Assembly (NCBI GenBank): GCA_918026815.1 | Contig: CAKJVC010000065.1 | Span: forward strand, 539,739 to 603,738 | Source: Chalara sp. BL73 | Taxonomy: Eukaryota > Ascomycota > Leotiomycetes > Helotiales | Length of the DNA stretch: 64,000 nt | Direction: 5' to 3' | In this document: piece by piece, positions 1 to 10,800 of the stretch | How positions within the stretch are numbered: position 1 is the stretch's first letter | How the letters are laid out: the number at the start of each line of letters is the position of its first letter | Notes under the pieces: model-generated | What the model was told of the DNA's origin: nothing | The model's database searches: none | Seen by the model: only the letters and a program-made list of their open reading frames with translations | Program-made: the position numbers and the translations under genes

Positions 1-700
1 CAGACTTCGAGGAAGGAAGAATCCGAGGTGACCTACGGCTTGGATTGACGTTGAGAGTTGCTCCGATAATTCACTAGAGAGTTGCTCCAATGCCTCACGA
101 GAGAGAGACCATAACGAGACGCTCACTGTAGAGTCTTTACAAACCGCAGCACCAACCCCAAAGTTTCTAGATGATGGCTTTTGCAGGGATAAGTTAACGG
201 ACTATCGTGCCTTCAGGATCCGAACGCTCGACGCGACCTGGTCCATTGTGAAACCGCCGAAGAGATGGCAAGTCGGGAGAATCTCATCAGTAGAATCGAG
301 ATGCTGAACAAAGAACCACTATCTGCTATGGATAAAGCAGCAAAACTCCCGCAACATCAAAGATTCAGGTTACTAAATTGAGGGATGGGCTCGTGAACCT
401 AAAACTTCACCCTCATTTCGAATGGTCACTGGCTCAAATAGACACCAAAAGTGACAATACTTCAATTACTGTTTTTGCGAAGCGTGAGCCGCGGAAGACC
501 TTGAATGCTATAGTCATGTATCGAAATACGGCGGCAATTCTGGGGCCTCCACCACCTCATCTTCGACCAACTCATCCTCCACCAACTCATCCTCAAACAT
601 AGAGTGCCGAATCTATCCCTCTAATGGTTGCATCTCTCCGATCAAGGGTCCTCCCTCTCGCTGGACGACGCACTCACATGCCAAACAAGCCAGCTGCTGA
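1..700. other. No recognisable gene
   Basis: I recognise no gene here. Short open stretches exist, for example one starting at 378, but none matches a family I know. A 12-base direct repeat (GAGAGTTGCTCC) lies at 53-64 and 77-88. The stretch may hold 5' exons of the DUF6594-like gene that follows, but I could not join any exon with confidence. Confidence 0.4.
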
Positions 701-1550
701 ATTCAAATTTTTGAAGAGAAGGACTTTGGTGAGCGTATTCAGGGGTTGTACGAAGCGACGGTGATCGATGCCGAAGGGAGCTCCATTACAGTGAACCTGG
801 CATCGCTACATCGCATTAGGCTACTTTACTATCAAAGAGCCCTTCTTCAATAGGCCTTGGAATTTAAATATCAGCCGCCAAAACCGCCGGGGCATTATAT
901 CGCCGGGGGGTACAGCTTGATGCACGATTACGGTAAGCACAGCAAGCTGCGGGACGGGGGAAACCGAGATGAGAAGCTTTGGCTGACTTCAGTCTCCGGA
1001 ACTAGCCCAGGCTCTGGCGGATTGGGAGTTTATTAAATCCTGCGCGATTAAAGGCAAGATGCACGACCCCTTTATAATGACAACGGAGAAGACTTGCGAT
1101 GTGACCTTGATGAAGGAAACTGCCAAGAAATGGAGGGAAGATGCTATCCCAAGAGCATCTCATCCCCAGCACCGCGCTTACGTCGCGAAACTTGATGAAC
1201 ATATGAAGTTTTTTGGACTAATCTCGGAGCCTCGAGATGACGGAAAATGGGAGATATTCGGGGGCTCCCGGAACGTGATAAACAGCAAAGAAAATTTTGA
1301 GCTTTTCCTAAAGAGGCTGTGGATGGCTGCTTTAGGAGGAGCCGTTCTTATTGCGCCAATGCTTCTCATGGTGCTTCAAAATAGTCTTTTAACAACGCTG
1401 TTGACTACATCGCTTTGTGTTGTCACGTTTGGTTTCATTATGGCCTTTTACTTAAAAGATCCCTTCAGTGTCATGTCAGCAACTGCAGCATACGCGGCTG
1501 TTCTGGTGGTATTTGTTGGGAATGGTGGTGGAAGTTCAGGTGAAAGTTAG
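701..1550 (+). pseudogene. DUF6594-like fungal membrane protein, broken
   Basis: The C-terminal part (1059-1550) has the DUF6594 pattern: a soluble helical part, then three closely packed hydrophobic segments ending in an ATAAYAAVLVVFVG-type motif. The reading frame extends upstream through a well-formed intron at about 933-1005 (GTAAGC donor, GGCTGAC branch site, TAG acceptor). It joins in frame to an exon whose LASLHRIRLLYYQ stretch is also typical of the family. That exon has an in-frame TAG at 851-853 in the context CAA TAG GCC, easily made from CAG by one C-to-T change. Another in-frame stop (TGA at 698) limits the exon upstream, so the N-terminal part is missing or eroded. DUF6594 proteins are fungal multi-pass membrane proteins of unknown role. 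A sequencing error at 851 cannot be excluded. Confidence 0.6.
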
Positions 1551-2459
1551 GAGAAGTGGCAAATGGTCCGTACCTTAGTTGTAGCAGCTTAGTTGCATTT
1601 AGTTTAGAGCTTTGTGGTCAGAAGGGAGTGATTTATCTTCCACGGAATTGTCAAGTTGTGAAACTAGCCACTTGTGGAAATACACTCGCGATAGGTTCAC
1701 GTTCAGGGATTGTAACTTTCTTTGCATTGGACTTGGATGGAGAATGTTACATTAAATTATCCTCCAATTCCACCCACCACATTGAAAGATCAGCATGCCA
1801 TTCTAATACTTATCCGGGGCTTTTCGAAAGAAGAGCCAGTAGTAAAATAGTCCAGAAGTCAGAACCTGTCTGCATGATCGAACCAGAATCGCCAAATTCC
1901 AGATCGCGTGGGCTATACCAGTGGTCGCGGCAGCCCGATGGAATGAACGCCATGGTGAAGGCTTGTTCCTGTATGAATGTGTCTCGGCTGCCGTACAAAC
2001 GGCCTGATGTCCACGAGGACGTCTCTAGCCTGACACCCACTTGTCTCTTGACGATCTGGAACCAGGTGATATGAAATGGCTCTCAGTCCAGCAGGAAAGG
2101 GTTTCCAACCCTTTTCAACCGACGACAAGAAAGATGCATGTCGAATACATCTGCAATTGAATATTGTATAAGTTGCTAAGGAGGCCACTCCCGCGCTTCG
2201 ACGCGGCGCTGGCGGTTCCATAACGGATGTAAGTCCCTGGCAATAGACAAGGCGATACCATGGCCGAGAACACTCCTGGCTGCGAGATAGTATATTTTCA
2301 TGAAAGATCGGTTTATAACACCACTGAACCTCTTTTCTCCCTGACTTGATATAAGCGTTACTTATTGGGAATTTAAGCTCTTCGTCAGATTTTTGTGTCC
2401 GTGAATCACACCTTATTGGCGGTACACTGAAACCTTGTTCCTCCGCGAGAAGAGAAGGC
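1551..2459. other. No recognisable gene
   Basis: Overlapping open frames exist on both strands (1556-2074 plus; 1913-2527 minus), but their composition looks random, they match no family I know, and the minus-strand frame overlaps the better-supported broken gene at 2460-3440. I see no clear repeat. Confidence 0.4.
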
Positions 2460-3440
2460 CTACAGCCCTCCAAACGGGGGTTGGGAACGCCAAGCCTCAT
2501 CCAGTCCATTCTCTGGCATGTAAACAACCAATGTCAGGTTGCTATCAAAATCCTGGACGAAGAAGGTGTCTCCGCTGCCCTTGTGAATAGCTGGCTTGGT
2601 CCTTGAATATAGTCGTTGATTATTCCCTTCGCACATCGCAAACGTAGTTCGTTCCTTTCGAAGCCCAGGGAAACTCTGCCATCCGGCGGCACCGAAAAGA
2701 GGTCTCCAAGATGCAGTGCTAATTCGCTCCAGTCGACCGTCAGCCTCGCCAATGAGATCTCCACGTATCCGCCGGTGAGAGGAGGCGGCATCAGAGAGTA
2801 TGGAATATAAAATTCCCCTTGACTTGGGCCGTGGTAGACAAACGTCTTTTGCTCCGTGTCATCAATTTGATACGCCTTGCCGCTATCTCCAATGAGCTCC
2901 TAGGGTGGTATATAGTTCGGACGGCCGCCCACATAAGGTAGGCCATAGGCCTTCTTGGAGATGGGCAACCCTGGTATTTGATCCTGTCAGCGGCAAAATG
3001 AATTTACGGAATTGGGGCATAAGCGTACAATAGCTCAATCGGAAATTGTCATCCTCCTCGCATGGGGGTCCGGTCGGCGTAGGCTTCGAGCATAATGACT
3101 CATAGTGAACATCCCCGTTCGCGCCGACAGTCTTGCCGGCGAACATATATGTCCCGTAAACAACCTGCTGTCGTGATTTTTCGCTGCTCTTGTGAAAGTA
3201 TGCTACCGGGCTGTCATAAATTGTCATTTGCAGACCCTGGCACTCTCCATGCAGCTTATGATGGAAATCATTGTAGATTATGCGCCTTGTGTTCTTGTGA
3301 ATACAATTGTGCTTGCCCACTTTATTCGCTCTGTCGTTAACAAGCGAGGTGAGGAGTTCATTTTGCCTCTTCAGAAACTCTCTAAGCTGTTTGAGGACTT
3401 CAGAACTCTCGGATATGTTGCCGTTTTCGCTCGAACTCAT
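2460..3440 (-). pseudogene. Unknown fungal protein gene, broken
   Basis: Exon 1 runs from an ATG at 3440 (MSSSENGNISES) to about 3029. An intron at about 2971-3028 (GTACGC donor, GCTGAC branch, CCAG acceptor) joins it in frame to an exon reading YGLPYVGGRPNY. An in-frame TAG follows at 2900-2902, which CAG to TAG would explain. The frame then continues for about 100 codons (GEFYIPYSL, then LARLTVDWSELALHLGDLF). A one-base shift near 2590 is needed to reach a last stretch (GDTFFVQDF, VVYMPENG) that ends at a stop near 2460. The consistent joining across intron, nonsense codon and frameshift argues that this was a real gene. I do not recognise the family. Confidence 0.5.
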
Positions 3441-3511
3441 CCTTCAGGGCGGGAGGGGGAGTGACGGGGAAAAAGGAGATAAAACGTGAGACGGACACGG
3501 GCTCTCCATAT

Positions 3512-3731
3512 GAGAAATATGCGGCCGATGGGCCCATGCACCAACCCACCAAAATTTGCAACTTTTGCTACAGAAAAAGCGTACTAAGTGTACTCATTTT
3601 TTACCCTATAATTGTAGAAATCCCTAGCAAAGTGTGGTTTGATAATAATTCAGTAAAATCATGGCAGAAATCCAAAATTCTATTCAAATTTTGTTGGGTT
3701 GGTGCATGGCCCCATCGGCCGCATATTTCTC
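3512..3731. mobile_element. Small inverted-repeat element (MITE-like)
   Basis: The 47 bases at 3512-3558 (starting GAGAAATATGCGGCCGATGG) recur as the reverse complement at 3685-3731 with two mismatches. The 126 bases between are AT-rich without coding potential. This fits a miniature inverted-repeat transposable element of about 220 bp. I see no clear target duplication, so the exact ends are uncertain. Confidence 0.7.
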
Positions 3732-4018
3732 CTGTGAAGAGCCCGCACACGCGCCGGGGAAACGAGACGACCAGTCGTTAGCCGCCCCCACACCTTGCTG
3801 CCCAATCAATGGATTTTCGTGTCGCTGGAGTCAAATATCACCTCACCGAAACAACTCTTTGCGGCTGCTTGTGACAACATGGGTGCTAGCCTGTGGCTCA
3901 CACGAAGCCTTTGAAAGGAGTTCAAGGAAAGGAATTATAATTAAAGAATGTTAAAATAATCTGTTGATAAGTGTGTGGCCATACAAACCGAACAAGTTTC
4001 AGGTATGGTGCGTAGATA
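3732..4018. other. No recognisable gene
   Basis: Intergenic stretch between the MITE-like element and the repeats upstream of the HET gene. An open frame (3661-3954) crosses the element boundary and looks like chance. Confidence 0.4.
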
Positions 4019-4162
4019 TTGCGGGGTTGTTTTGCACAAACCAAAATCGTTACTCGCTTTCATCCGAGGTACAGATCCGCCTGGCGATCATGCTGATGAC
4101 GATTTTCCTGCATAAGTTTGAGCCCTTGGAGCTCGGATAAGACCCCTAATAAGTATTAAGAA
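4019..4162. repeat. Dispersed repeat E, copy 1
   Basis: This stretch (GCGGGGTTGTTTTGCAC near 4021; GGATAAGACCCCTAATAAG near 4135) is related to 6373-6560 and, in its right half, to about 11495-11575. In copies 1 and 3 an LTR-A element follows directly, with the same junction bases AAGAA. The element type is unknown; an old LTR or a longer LTR-A variant are both possible. Confidence 0.4.
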
Positions 4163-4379
4163 TATAACAACTCGAGGCGAACAGGGATCTCGATCCGTAG
4201 ATCTAAGTAGAAGGACTCAGAGATGTAAACAACTATCAATTGTCATAACTAAGAGAACAAGGTACAGACAAAAGAGGGGAAGGAAAGTGGTGCTTTATTT
4301 ACAAGAGACTGACCAGTGTAAGCGAGCCATGTGGTGTCGGTCGCCAAGCTCTAAGCGAGATAGGGCTAGAGCCGTGACA
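4163..4379 (-). mobile_element. Solo LTR, family LTR-A
   Basis: One of seven sizeable copies of an LTR of about 220-290 bp in the window. In its forward sense the LTR begins TGTCACGGCCCTGG, has a TATATAAAG box and ends near CGTTACA. This copy lies in reverse, reading TATAACAACTCG to CCGTGACA, so its terminal TG has become TA by one transition. There is no matching 5-bp target duplication. It ends about 150 bp upstream of the HET start codon and could contribute to that promoter region. Confidence 0.75.
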
Positions 4380-4533
4380 CTATGCCGCGGGGCTACCGTC
4401 TAGCTGAGCTCTATGAACACAACCTCGATCCAACCAGTACTCCCCCTCTTAACAAATGCATACATATCGACCCTGTGACAACTATTCACTGTCATTCTTT
4501 CGTTTAGTGATCCTCTTAGATCCTGTCTGAACC

Positions 4534-6228
4534 ATGCGGCTACTACAATACAACAACGAAGGTGAGTTCAGCCTTACCAAGGACTTCTTTGGCAACGATA
4601 TTCCTGACTATGCTATCCTTTCGCACACATGGGGGGCGGATACAGAAGAGGTCACATATAGAGATATGACAGATGGCACTGGGAAGAGCAAGATTGGATA
4701 CGAGAAGATTCGATTCTGCGGAGAACAGGCCAGACGCGATCGGTGGGAATACTTCTGGGTGGACACCTGTTGCATCGACAAAACCAACAGTGTCGAGCTT
4801 CAAGAAGCTATAAATTCTATGTTTCGATGGTACCAGGAGGCAAAAGTCTGCTACGTGTATCTATCGGACGTTCACCTAGAAGGCAACGATGATCTTGGGA
4901 AGCTCGTTATCCAGGAAAGCATATGGTTCAAACGAGGCTGGACGCTTCAAGAGCTTCTCGCGCCCCACAAGGTGATGTTCTACGACTCCAATTGGCAACC
5001 AATCGGAGACAAGGAATCGTGCCGTGACATCATATCCTCTACCACGGGCATCGGAGTCAATTGCATACTTAACTCTTCGGAGATCGAGCGCGAAATGTAT
5101 TTCACTCGTATATCATGGGTCGAGGACAGACAGACAACTAAGGCGGAAGATATTGCATACTGCTTGATGGGCATATTTGATGTCCATATGCCTCTGCAAT
5201 ATGGAGAGGGGGAGTTCAAGGCCTTTGAGCGACTGCAGCATGCGCTGGTCAAACGAACATCCTCGGGTTCCCTATTGGCATGGGGGCTAAGCTTTAAGAA
5301 CTGCATTTCAACCGGGCCGGATTTGTGGAGCATTTTCCCACGGTCCATCAAACGACAAGATATCCTGGCGCAATCTCCAAAGCGTTTTTCACATCAGCTT
5401 GTCTTGGAATCCATCGCCACTCTGAGGGACCGCAGCAAGGCCTGGGTTCACACAAATCGCGGGTTCAAAGTCGAGCTGATGCTTGTCGAGAAAGCAGACT
5501 GGTACATCATTGCGGATGAAGAAGGTACCCCACAAAGACATGATCTCGCAATTGCCGTTTTGCCCTTCACGCGTCCCGGGAACTCGTTCGAATGCCCTGG
5601 GGTGCTCTTATCAGGGAACTCGCTGGAGCGTACCTACAACCGCATCTCTTGTCCGAAAGGATACCCATCAGTGATGGTACCTGCACGATTAGTGTCCCAA
5701 GCGAAGCCCTCGAAGGTTTACCTGACGGACCTACCATCATATCGCGAGGTGCTACCCCCGGCCATAAGGGACAAGCTTGTCTTGGTTGATGCGATTGGTT
5801 TTCAGGTTCATGCTATTGAATTGCACAGATGTGATTGGAGACCAACTGACAATTCACTTATGCTTCATCCAGATGTATCACATGACACCCAACAATCAGT
5901 CCTACGGTTTCTGGACACTGCGGATATGCGGTCTTACTTCGACTTGCGTATCTCAAACTCTTTTATTGTATCAGAGAGCAGTGAAGGTACTATCGAGGAA
6001 TCTGACCGCTGGCGATTTCGGAGGCTGGAGCTGGAGGTTTGTGGTGAGTACGAGGGATCTCTCGTGCGGGGTTCATTATCAGAGTCACGAGGTCATCCTA
6101 TAGAACCTTCGAGTGCCACAATATCTGTAGGGGCTAAGATGGTCAAGATAAGTTTGGAAGTGAATGAGAGCCTGGTATGGATATTATATACTGTAACAAT
6201 TTCTACTACGCGCGGTGCGGACTTTTAG
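4534..6228 (+). CDS. HET-domain protein, 564 aa
   Basis: Heterokaryon-incompatibility (HET) domain in the first 240 residues or so, with the usual blocks in order: MRLLQYNNEGEFSL start, YAILSHTWG, a WVDTCCIDK block near 75, WFKRGWTLQELLAP near 130, AYCLMGIFDVHMPLQYGEG near 205-225. HET domains trigger cell death after non-self recognition in filamentous fungi and resemble TIR domains in fold. The other 320 residues show no NB-ARC, NACHT or repeat domain that I recognise, so this is a stand-alone HET protein with an unassigned C-terminal half. The gene is one uninterrupted exon. The start is the usual family start (MRLLQYNN), with an A at -3. Unlike many neighbours it has no nonsense codons. 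Confidence 0.9.
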   Translation: MRLLQYNNEGEFSLTKDFFGNDIPDYAILSHTWGADTEEVTYRDMTDGTGKSKIGYEKIRFCGEQARRDRWEYFWVDTCCIDKTNSVELQEAINSMFRWYQEAKVCYVYLSDVHLEGNDDLGKLVIQESIWFKRGWTLQELLAPHKVMFYDSNWQPIGDKESCRDIISSTTGIGVNCILNSSEIEREMYFTRISWVEDRQTTKAEDIAYCLMGIFDVHMPLQYGEGEFKAFERLQHALVKRTSSGSLLAWGLSFKNCISTGPDLWSIFPRSIKRQDILAQSPKRFSHQLVLESIATLRDRSKAWVHTNRGFKVELMLVEKADWYIIADEEGTPQRHDLAIAVLPFTRPGNSFECPGVLLSGNSLERTYNRISCPKGYPSVMVPARLVSQAKPSKVYLTDLPSYREVLPPAIRDKLVLVDAIGFQVHAIELHRCDWRPTDNSLMLHPDVSHDTQQSVLRFLDTADMRSYFDLRISNSFIVSESSEGTIEESDRWRFRRLELEVCGEYEGSLVRGSLSESRGHPIEPSSATISVGAKMVKISLEVNESLVWILYTVTISTTRGADF

Positions 6229-6372
6229 TCGCTTGGACCAAATACGGCAGCTAGTGCAGGCATTGTAGTCATTACTGAGTCGGATTTGAGGACCCACTGT
6301 ACCTCCAGCCACACTTGGCCTTTATGCCTAAGGCTTCGTAAATGAAATTACCCCGTAAATATTAAAAAACGT

Positions 6373-6560
6373 GCGGGGCGGTTTTGCACTAAACCAAAAT
6401 TGTCAGCCGAGATATTGATCCACGTGACAACCTTACGTGAATTTGCCTGCCACACCAGCCACAAGGCTAATAACGATTTCCTGTATAGTGGTAAGGTCTC
6501 CGATCCGGATAAGACCCCTTTAGAAGTATTAGAGATAGTATAAGCTTGGTGGTGGAACTA
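6373..6560. repeat. Dispersed repeat E, copy 2
   Basis: Diverged copy of the sequence at 4019-4162 (shared GCGGGGnnGTTTTGCAC and GGATAAGACCCCT blocks). No LTR-A follows here. It lies just downstream of the HET gene, so copies of repeat E lie on both sides of that gene. Confidence 0.4.
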
Positions 6561-6961
6561 TAGTAGAGGAACACGATTATGCTATAACATGAGACCCTTT
6601 GCAAATCAAGCGTGAGGGCGGCGATATAAATGCGATTTTCTAGTAGAAGGGGTTCAGTGTGTCTGGGAGTGGCTATGGAACATAACCTATGAAAAATTAT
6701 AGGAGATAATAAGGTGTGCACAGATTTTAGGATACTTCAAGTCAAAGCACCTATCATTTTTTTCGAGACACCGGTTTTTTCGGCGGAATCGATTAAAGTG
6801 TTCACGAATAGCGCGGCGCTAGAGCCTTGGCAACAGGGGAACCTTGTATTTAAGCGAGCCAATAGCTAAACAAAATAGGATCACGTGCCCTATAGACCCA
6901 CTCGTCTAATGATGAGCCAACCAAAGCCGTAGAAAAGTGGAGCACTTCTTGTTCTTATACT

Positions 6962-7135
6962 TGTCACAGCACGTGCTGTGGATCTACAGATACAGAGGGC
7001 AGCGGTGGTACTATACAAGAATCTATAGCTGAGAAAGGAAAAGGGAGCTCGAGAAAAGCAGGCTATATATACACGAGGCGCTCGGCGGGCTCGCTTAACA
7101 TGGGTCACGTGTACTTGGGAGCACGCGACGTGACA
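6962..7135 (-). mobile_element. Solo LTR, family LTR-B (reverse)
   Basis: 174-bp LTR-B in reverse, reading TGTCACAGCACG to GACGTGACA. The forward LTR-B begins TGTCACGTCGCGTGC, has a TATATATAG box and ends TGnnACA. With the copy at 7172-7345 it forms a large imperfect palindrome with a 36-bp spacer. Its flanks (ATACT, ATAAA) do not match. Confidence 0.8.
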
Positions 7136-7171
7136 ATAAAGTTTAAAATTACTTATACTAAGCTTTAAAAG

Positions 7172-7345
7172 TGTCACGTCGCGTGCTCCCAAGTACACGT
7201 GACCTATATTAGGCGAGCTCGCTAAGCGCCTCGTGTATATATAGCCTGCTTTTCTCGAGCTTTCTTTTCCTTTCTTAGCTATAGATTCTTGTATAGCACT
7301 ACCGCTGCCCTCTGTATCTGTAGATCTACAGCGCGTGCCGTGACA
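7172..7345 (+). mobile_element. Solo LTR, family LTR-B (forward)
   Basis: Second 174-bp LTR-B, opposite in orientation to the copy at 6962-7135. The flanks AAAAG and AGAAG differ at one base by a transition, so they may be an old target duplication. Confidence 0.8.
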
Positions 7346-7899
7346 AGAAGTAACGTGATATTAAAAAGCAGTTGTCGCACGTGACTAATTTGACATGCGT
7401 TACGTGGTAAGAGAAGTAAAGCATCCATAGATCAAAAAAATCGTAAGGTAAAAGCCTTAGAATTCATGAATTCCGGGTGCTCTATAGCCAGCCAATCAGC
7501 CATATATTATGCCGACCCAGCCTCGCCCAGCCACCCCCAGCCACTTCTTTTAGCTATTGGCTCGCTTAAATACAAGGTTTCCCTGTTGCCAAGGCTCTAG
7601 CTCCGCGCTATTCGTGAACACTTTAATCGATTCCTTTTCGGCACGCAGGGATGGACGTTAGTAGTTGCAAAAACATGAACAAATTATCACATTCTACTTA
7701 CCAGCGACCACGTAACAACTACGCGGCGTTACTACAAGTAGAGTGGTACCTCACAAACTATCACGAGGTATAGTTGCGATACAATTGAGGATTAACTGAC
7801 AGATTTACAGATCTGCGTTTTTTTTGGGTGGTCGGCCGAGCAAAAAAGTGATGACCACCTTAAAATTTAGGTTCTGGAAACATAACCCGGATATCGTAA

Positions 7900-10800
7900 T
7901 AAGAAATATTTTGTTGCACCGCCGAGAAGAAACCTACAAAAACGTTTACACAACCCCGCTCTATCTATGGCCATCTGTAGCTAGCTTTTCAGCCGTAAAA
8001 GTGCCAGGAAAACATACAGCCTGCTAACTTCCCAAATAGGCCATAAGCTGCTTTACAGGTGGCCATTCTTGATGACGCTTGAATTTGAACAGCCGATTAA
8101 AAGCCTCGATCGGACTTACGTACCGGCTTTGTATATAACGGGCCGGCGATCTCGTCTTGACTTTCAACCTGAACCGTAGCAAGGTCACACCCTTTATAAA
8201 CGTACTTGCTGACATATTTTATAGGTTGTAGCGAAGCGCAAGGTTCGACGTTAATATGGCTACGAAACTTCCGCAACAAATACGGGTTATAAGGAACCAC
8301 CCAGCGTAGTCGCGAACAACCTGTTTGTCGGATCACTCTACCCATGGCAACACCACGTCTTTACGTGGATTGCTTGGGTTGAATGTGATTGATTGTTGAG
8401 GGTTGAATGGAGGAGCGCGGATATGCCCCTTCGCTGGGTCATGTGACCCTGTCACAGGACCTGTCCCCCATTCAGTAGCTAATCTGATCTACGTACAAAC
8501 ACTGTTCGGTAGAAGCATGTGGTTTGGGGTCCGTAAGCGTCCGACTATCATTCCTTCGGCGATACTCCGGATACCCATCTTCCTTGACAATGGTCGACGA
8601 CTTATATGGCTTCGGAAAACTTTTGGAGCACCGTAAAGGACCGTTATTCCCTTTGCGGACTATACACGGCGCAGAAGGATTACCAACACCGCAAAGTCCA
8701 TGTGTCATATAAGCCAGAACCAGTGTTACGGCACGAGCTGTGGATCTACAGATACAGAGGGCAGCGGTGGTACTATACGAGAATCTATAGCTGAGGAAGG
8801 AAGAAGGAGCTCGAGGAGAGCAGGCTATATATACACGAGGCGCTCGGAGAGCCCGCCTAATATGGGCCACGTGTGCTTGGGAGCACGCGACGCGACAACC
8901 AGCTCCGTAATTTCGCCCGTAGGATCCCAAAAAGGGTCTGGAAGCTCGACGCAAATCACCTCGTCGATCAATTCCAGAAGGTTATATTCGATCGACCGGT
9001 CTAAGAATACTAAAATATGAACGTGAGGCAAGCCACGCTTTTGATATTCAAGCGTGTATACATGTCCTTTATACCGGCTTAACAAATTATTCTTGATATC
9101 TTTCAGCAATGTTTTTTTAAATCTTAAACACGCGAGCGATCAAACCAGGGCGATTTATTGACGTTTGCCCCGGCAGGAGGTTGTTCGCAATTTCGGGCCA
9201 GTGAAGGTTGGCCGTAAACGTGATAAAAAAGTCTGGCCGACCAAAATGGCGTACAATAGTCATAGAATCCTGATAAAGCTTGGTATAGCCCGTTCACTTC
9301 TAGTGTAAAATGCCGAAAGTATTACTTTACGGCTCAAGTCTGGCGCAGATGTATTTTTAGCCGTAAGCGTATTTCGTAGGCCGCTGTATACGTCCGCACG
9401 TAGTTTCCGCCGATTATTACGGGTCCAAATCAAGGCATTAGCTTCGCAAGAAACAACGCCACCAACAATAAACTGTTGAGCAAGCCGGCTAGCGTACAAC
9501 AAAAGCGAGAACTTTCCGTTACGGACGTGTAAACGAAACCTGTAAAACACTCGCTGTTCTAGCCTCGTGTTATTCCGAGAATAATAACCTTGGCGAAGCT
9601 GCAACCTAAAATGCCACTTATGATCGCTATTAGGAAACAAAAGCACATAGTGAAGAGGCATATAAGCAGGGTGTGTAACGCTAATTCTCGACAGCCGTGA
9701 AGTATCTTGACCGTTTGAACGGGTTGCAAGAACAATATTTCGGGAACTGGCATCGGTATTCTCGTTAGGAATAATACCCGCAAGCTTATTAGCCGTAGGT
9801 AGATTCTCGCGGCGGCGATCGGCCCCGGTTTCTAGCACAATTCGCATTTGCGGGTTAAGAACAATCCGTAAGTCCGCCGGTAAAGGTTAATCTGCTAGCC
9901 GATATGCCGCAGTTTGTAGATGGAAATAAATAGGTTGCAAGCTATTAATATAGAGTGAATCTCCGACAGAATAGCACGGTTTAGCCGTAGGTAAGAAGTA
10001 GCTTGAGCATCAGTTGCAAATTGCGGGTCGTAAAAAAAGCTGAGAAAACGGTAACTCAAAGCTAACTGGCCGTAAAGGGCCTTGTAAATGATATAGGTCG
10101 CCATGGATTTAACGCAATTGTATTCCTCCGCTCCTAATATCAATCCGTTCGTCTCGATCGTAGTTTACAGACGTAAAAGCCAGAACGTTGTTGTAAGCAC
10201 GTATGTTTTTACGGAACGCTTGCGAGATGAATCAGGCTTTTGATACAAACGCTTCAACGAAGCTGGGATATCCGTAAAAACAGGCAATTCGGCGTCACAT
10301 TTTTAGAGCACTTCTCAAACAGTCCATCTGAAGGTGCATCTCCAGGGAAAATGAAGTGCAGAGCAAAACTCGCACAGTACCGTAAATGACCCGCAAGAAT
10401 AAGGAGCATCTGCCTTGAGCTTGGATATCCAGCCAAAAGGGCGATTCCTAAGATCAATAAAACGATCAAAGGTTTGTGGTATTTGGACTGGTGAAGGCGG
10501 ATTTTGCGGCTTTGCAAAAGAATTAGGACTTCTTTGTAGCTCAACTGTGGCAGATAGTTGTTCTATAATCCGTAAATCGTCATTTAACGTCTCAAGTTAT
10601 TCTAATGCTTGTATATCGCCGTCCCGCAATCCATGTTCCTCTTTTATTAGTATGTCGTTTTCAATATCCTCATGTATTGCTATTGAAGGAGGGACCAAAC
10701 GGGCGCTTTCGAGGCCGAGCTATGGCAGTTTCGGGCTGTACATTTGCACTACGGCCCGCAAGAGGGTTCCGGCGAGTTCTCGTTGCCTGTAAACAGTACC

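Larger units (their letters stand above)
6785..7634. mobile_element. Inverted-repeat transposon with 8-bp target duplication
   Basis: Terminal inverted repeats of 86 bp, 6785-6870 and 7549-7634, match at 84 of 86 positions and start GGAATCGATTAAAG. The flanks are a perfect 8-bp direct repeat TTTTCGGC (6777-6784 and 7635-7642). Long inverted repeats with an 8-9-bp duplication suggest a non-autonomous Mutator-like or hAT-like element. I see no transposase. Two LTR-B copies in opposite orientation sit inside and account for 348 of the 850 bp, so the original element was about 500 bp. Confidence 0.85.

Noticed and set aside
1913..2527. 204-codon minus-strand frame as a separate gene
   Set aside because: Composition is random-looking, and the better frame of the broken gene upstream ends inside it near 2460.
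9559..9783. Hydrophobic minus-strand frame (ICLFTMCFCFLIAII) as a membrane protein
   Set aside because: It is an alternative frame of the Helitron Rep segment, which carries a recognisable domain.
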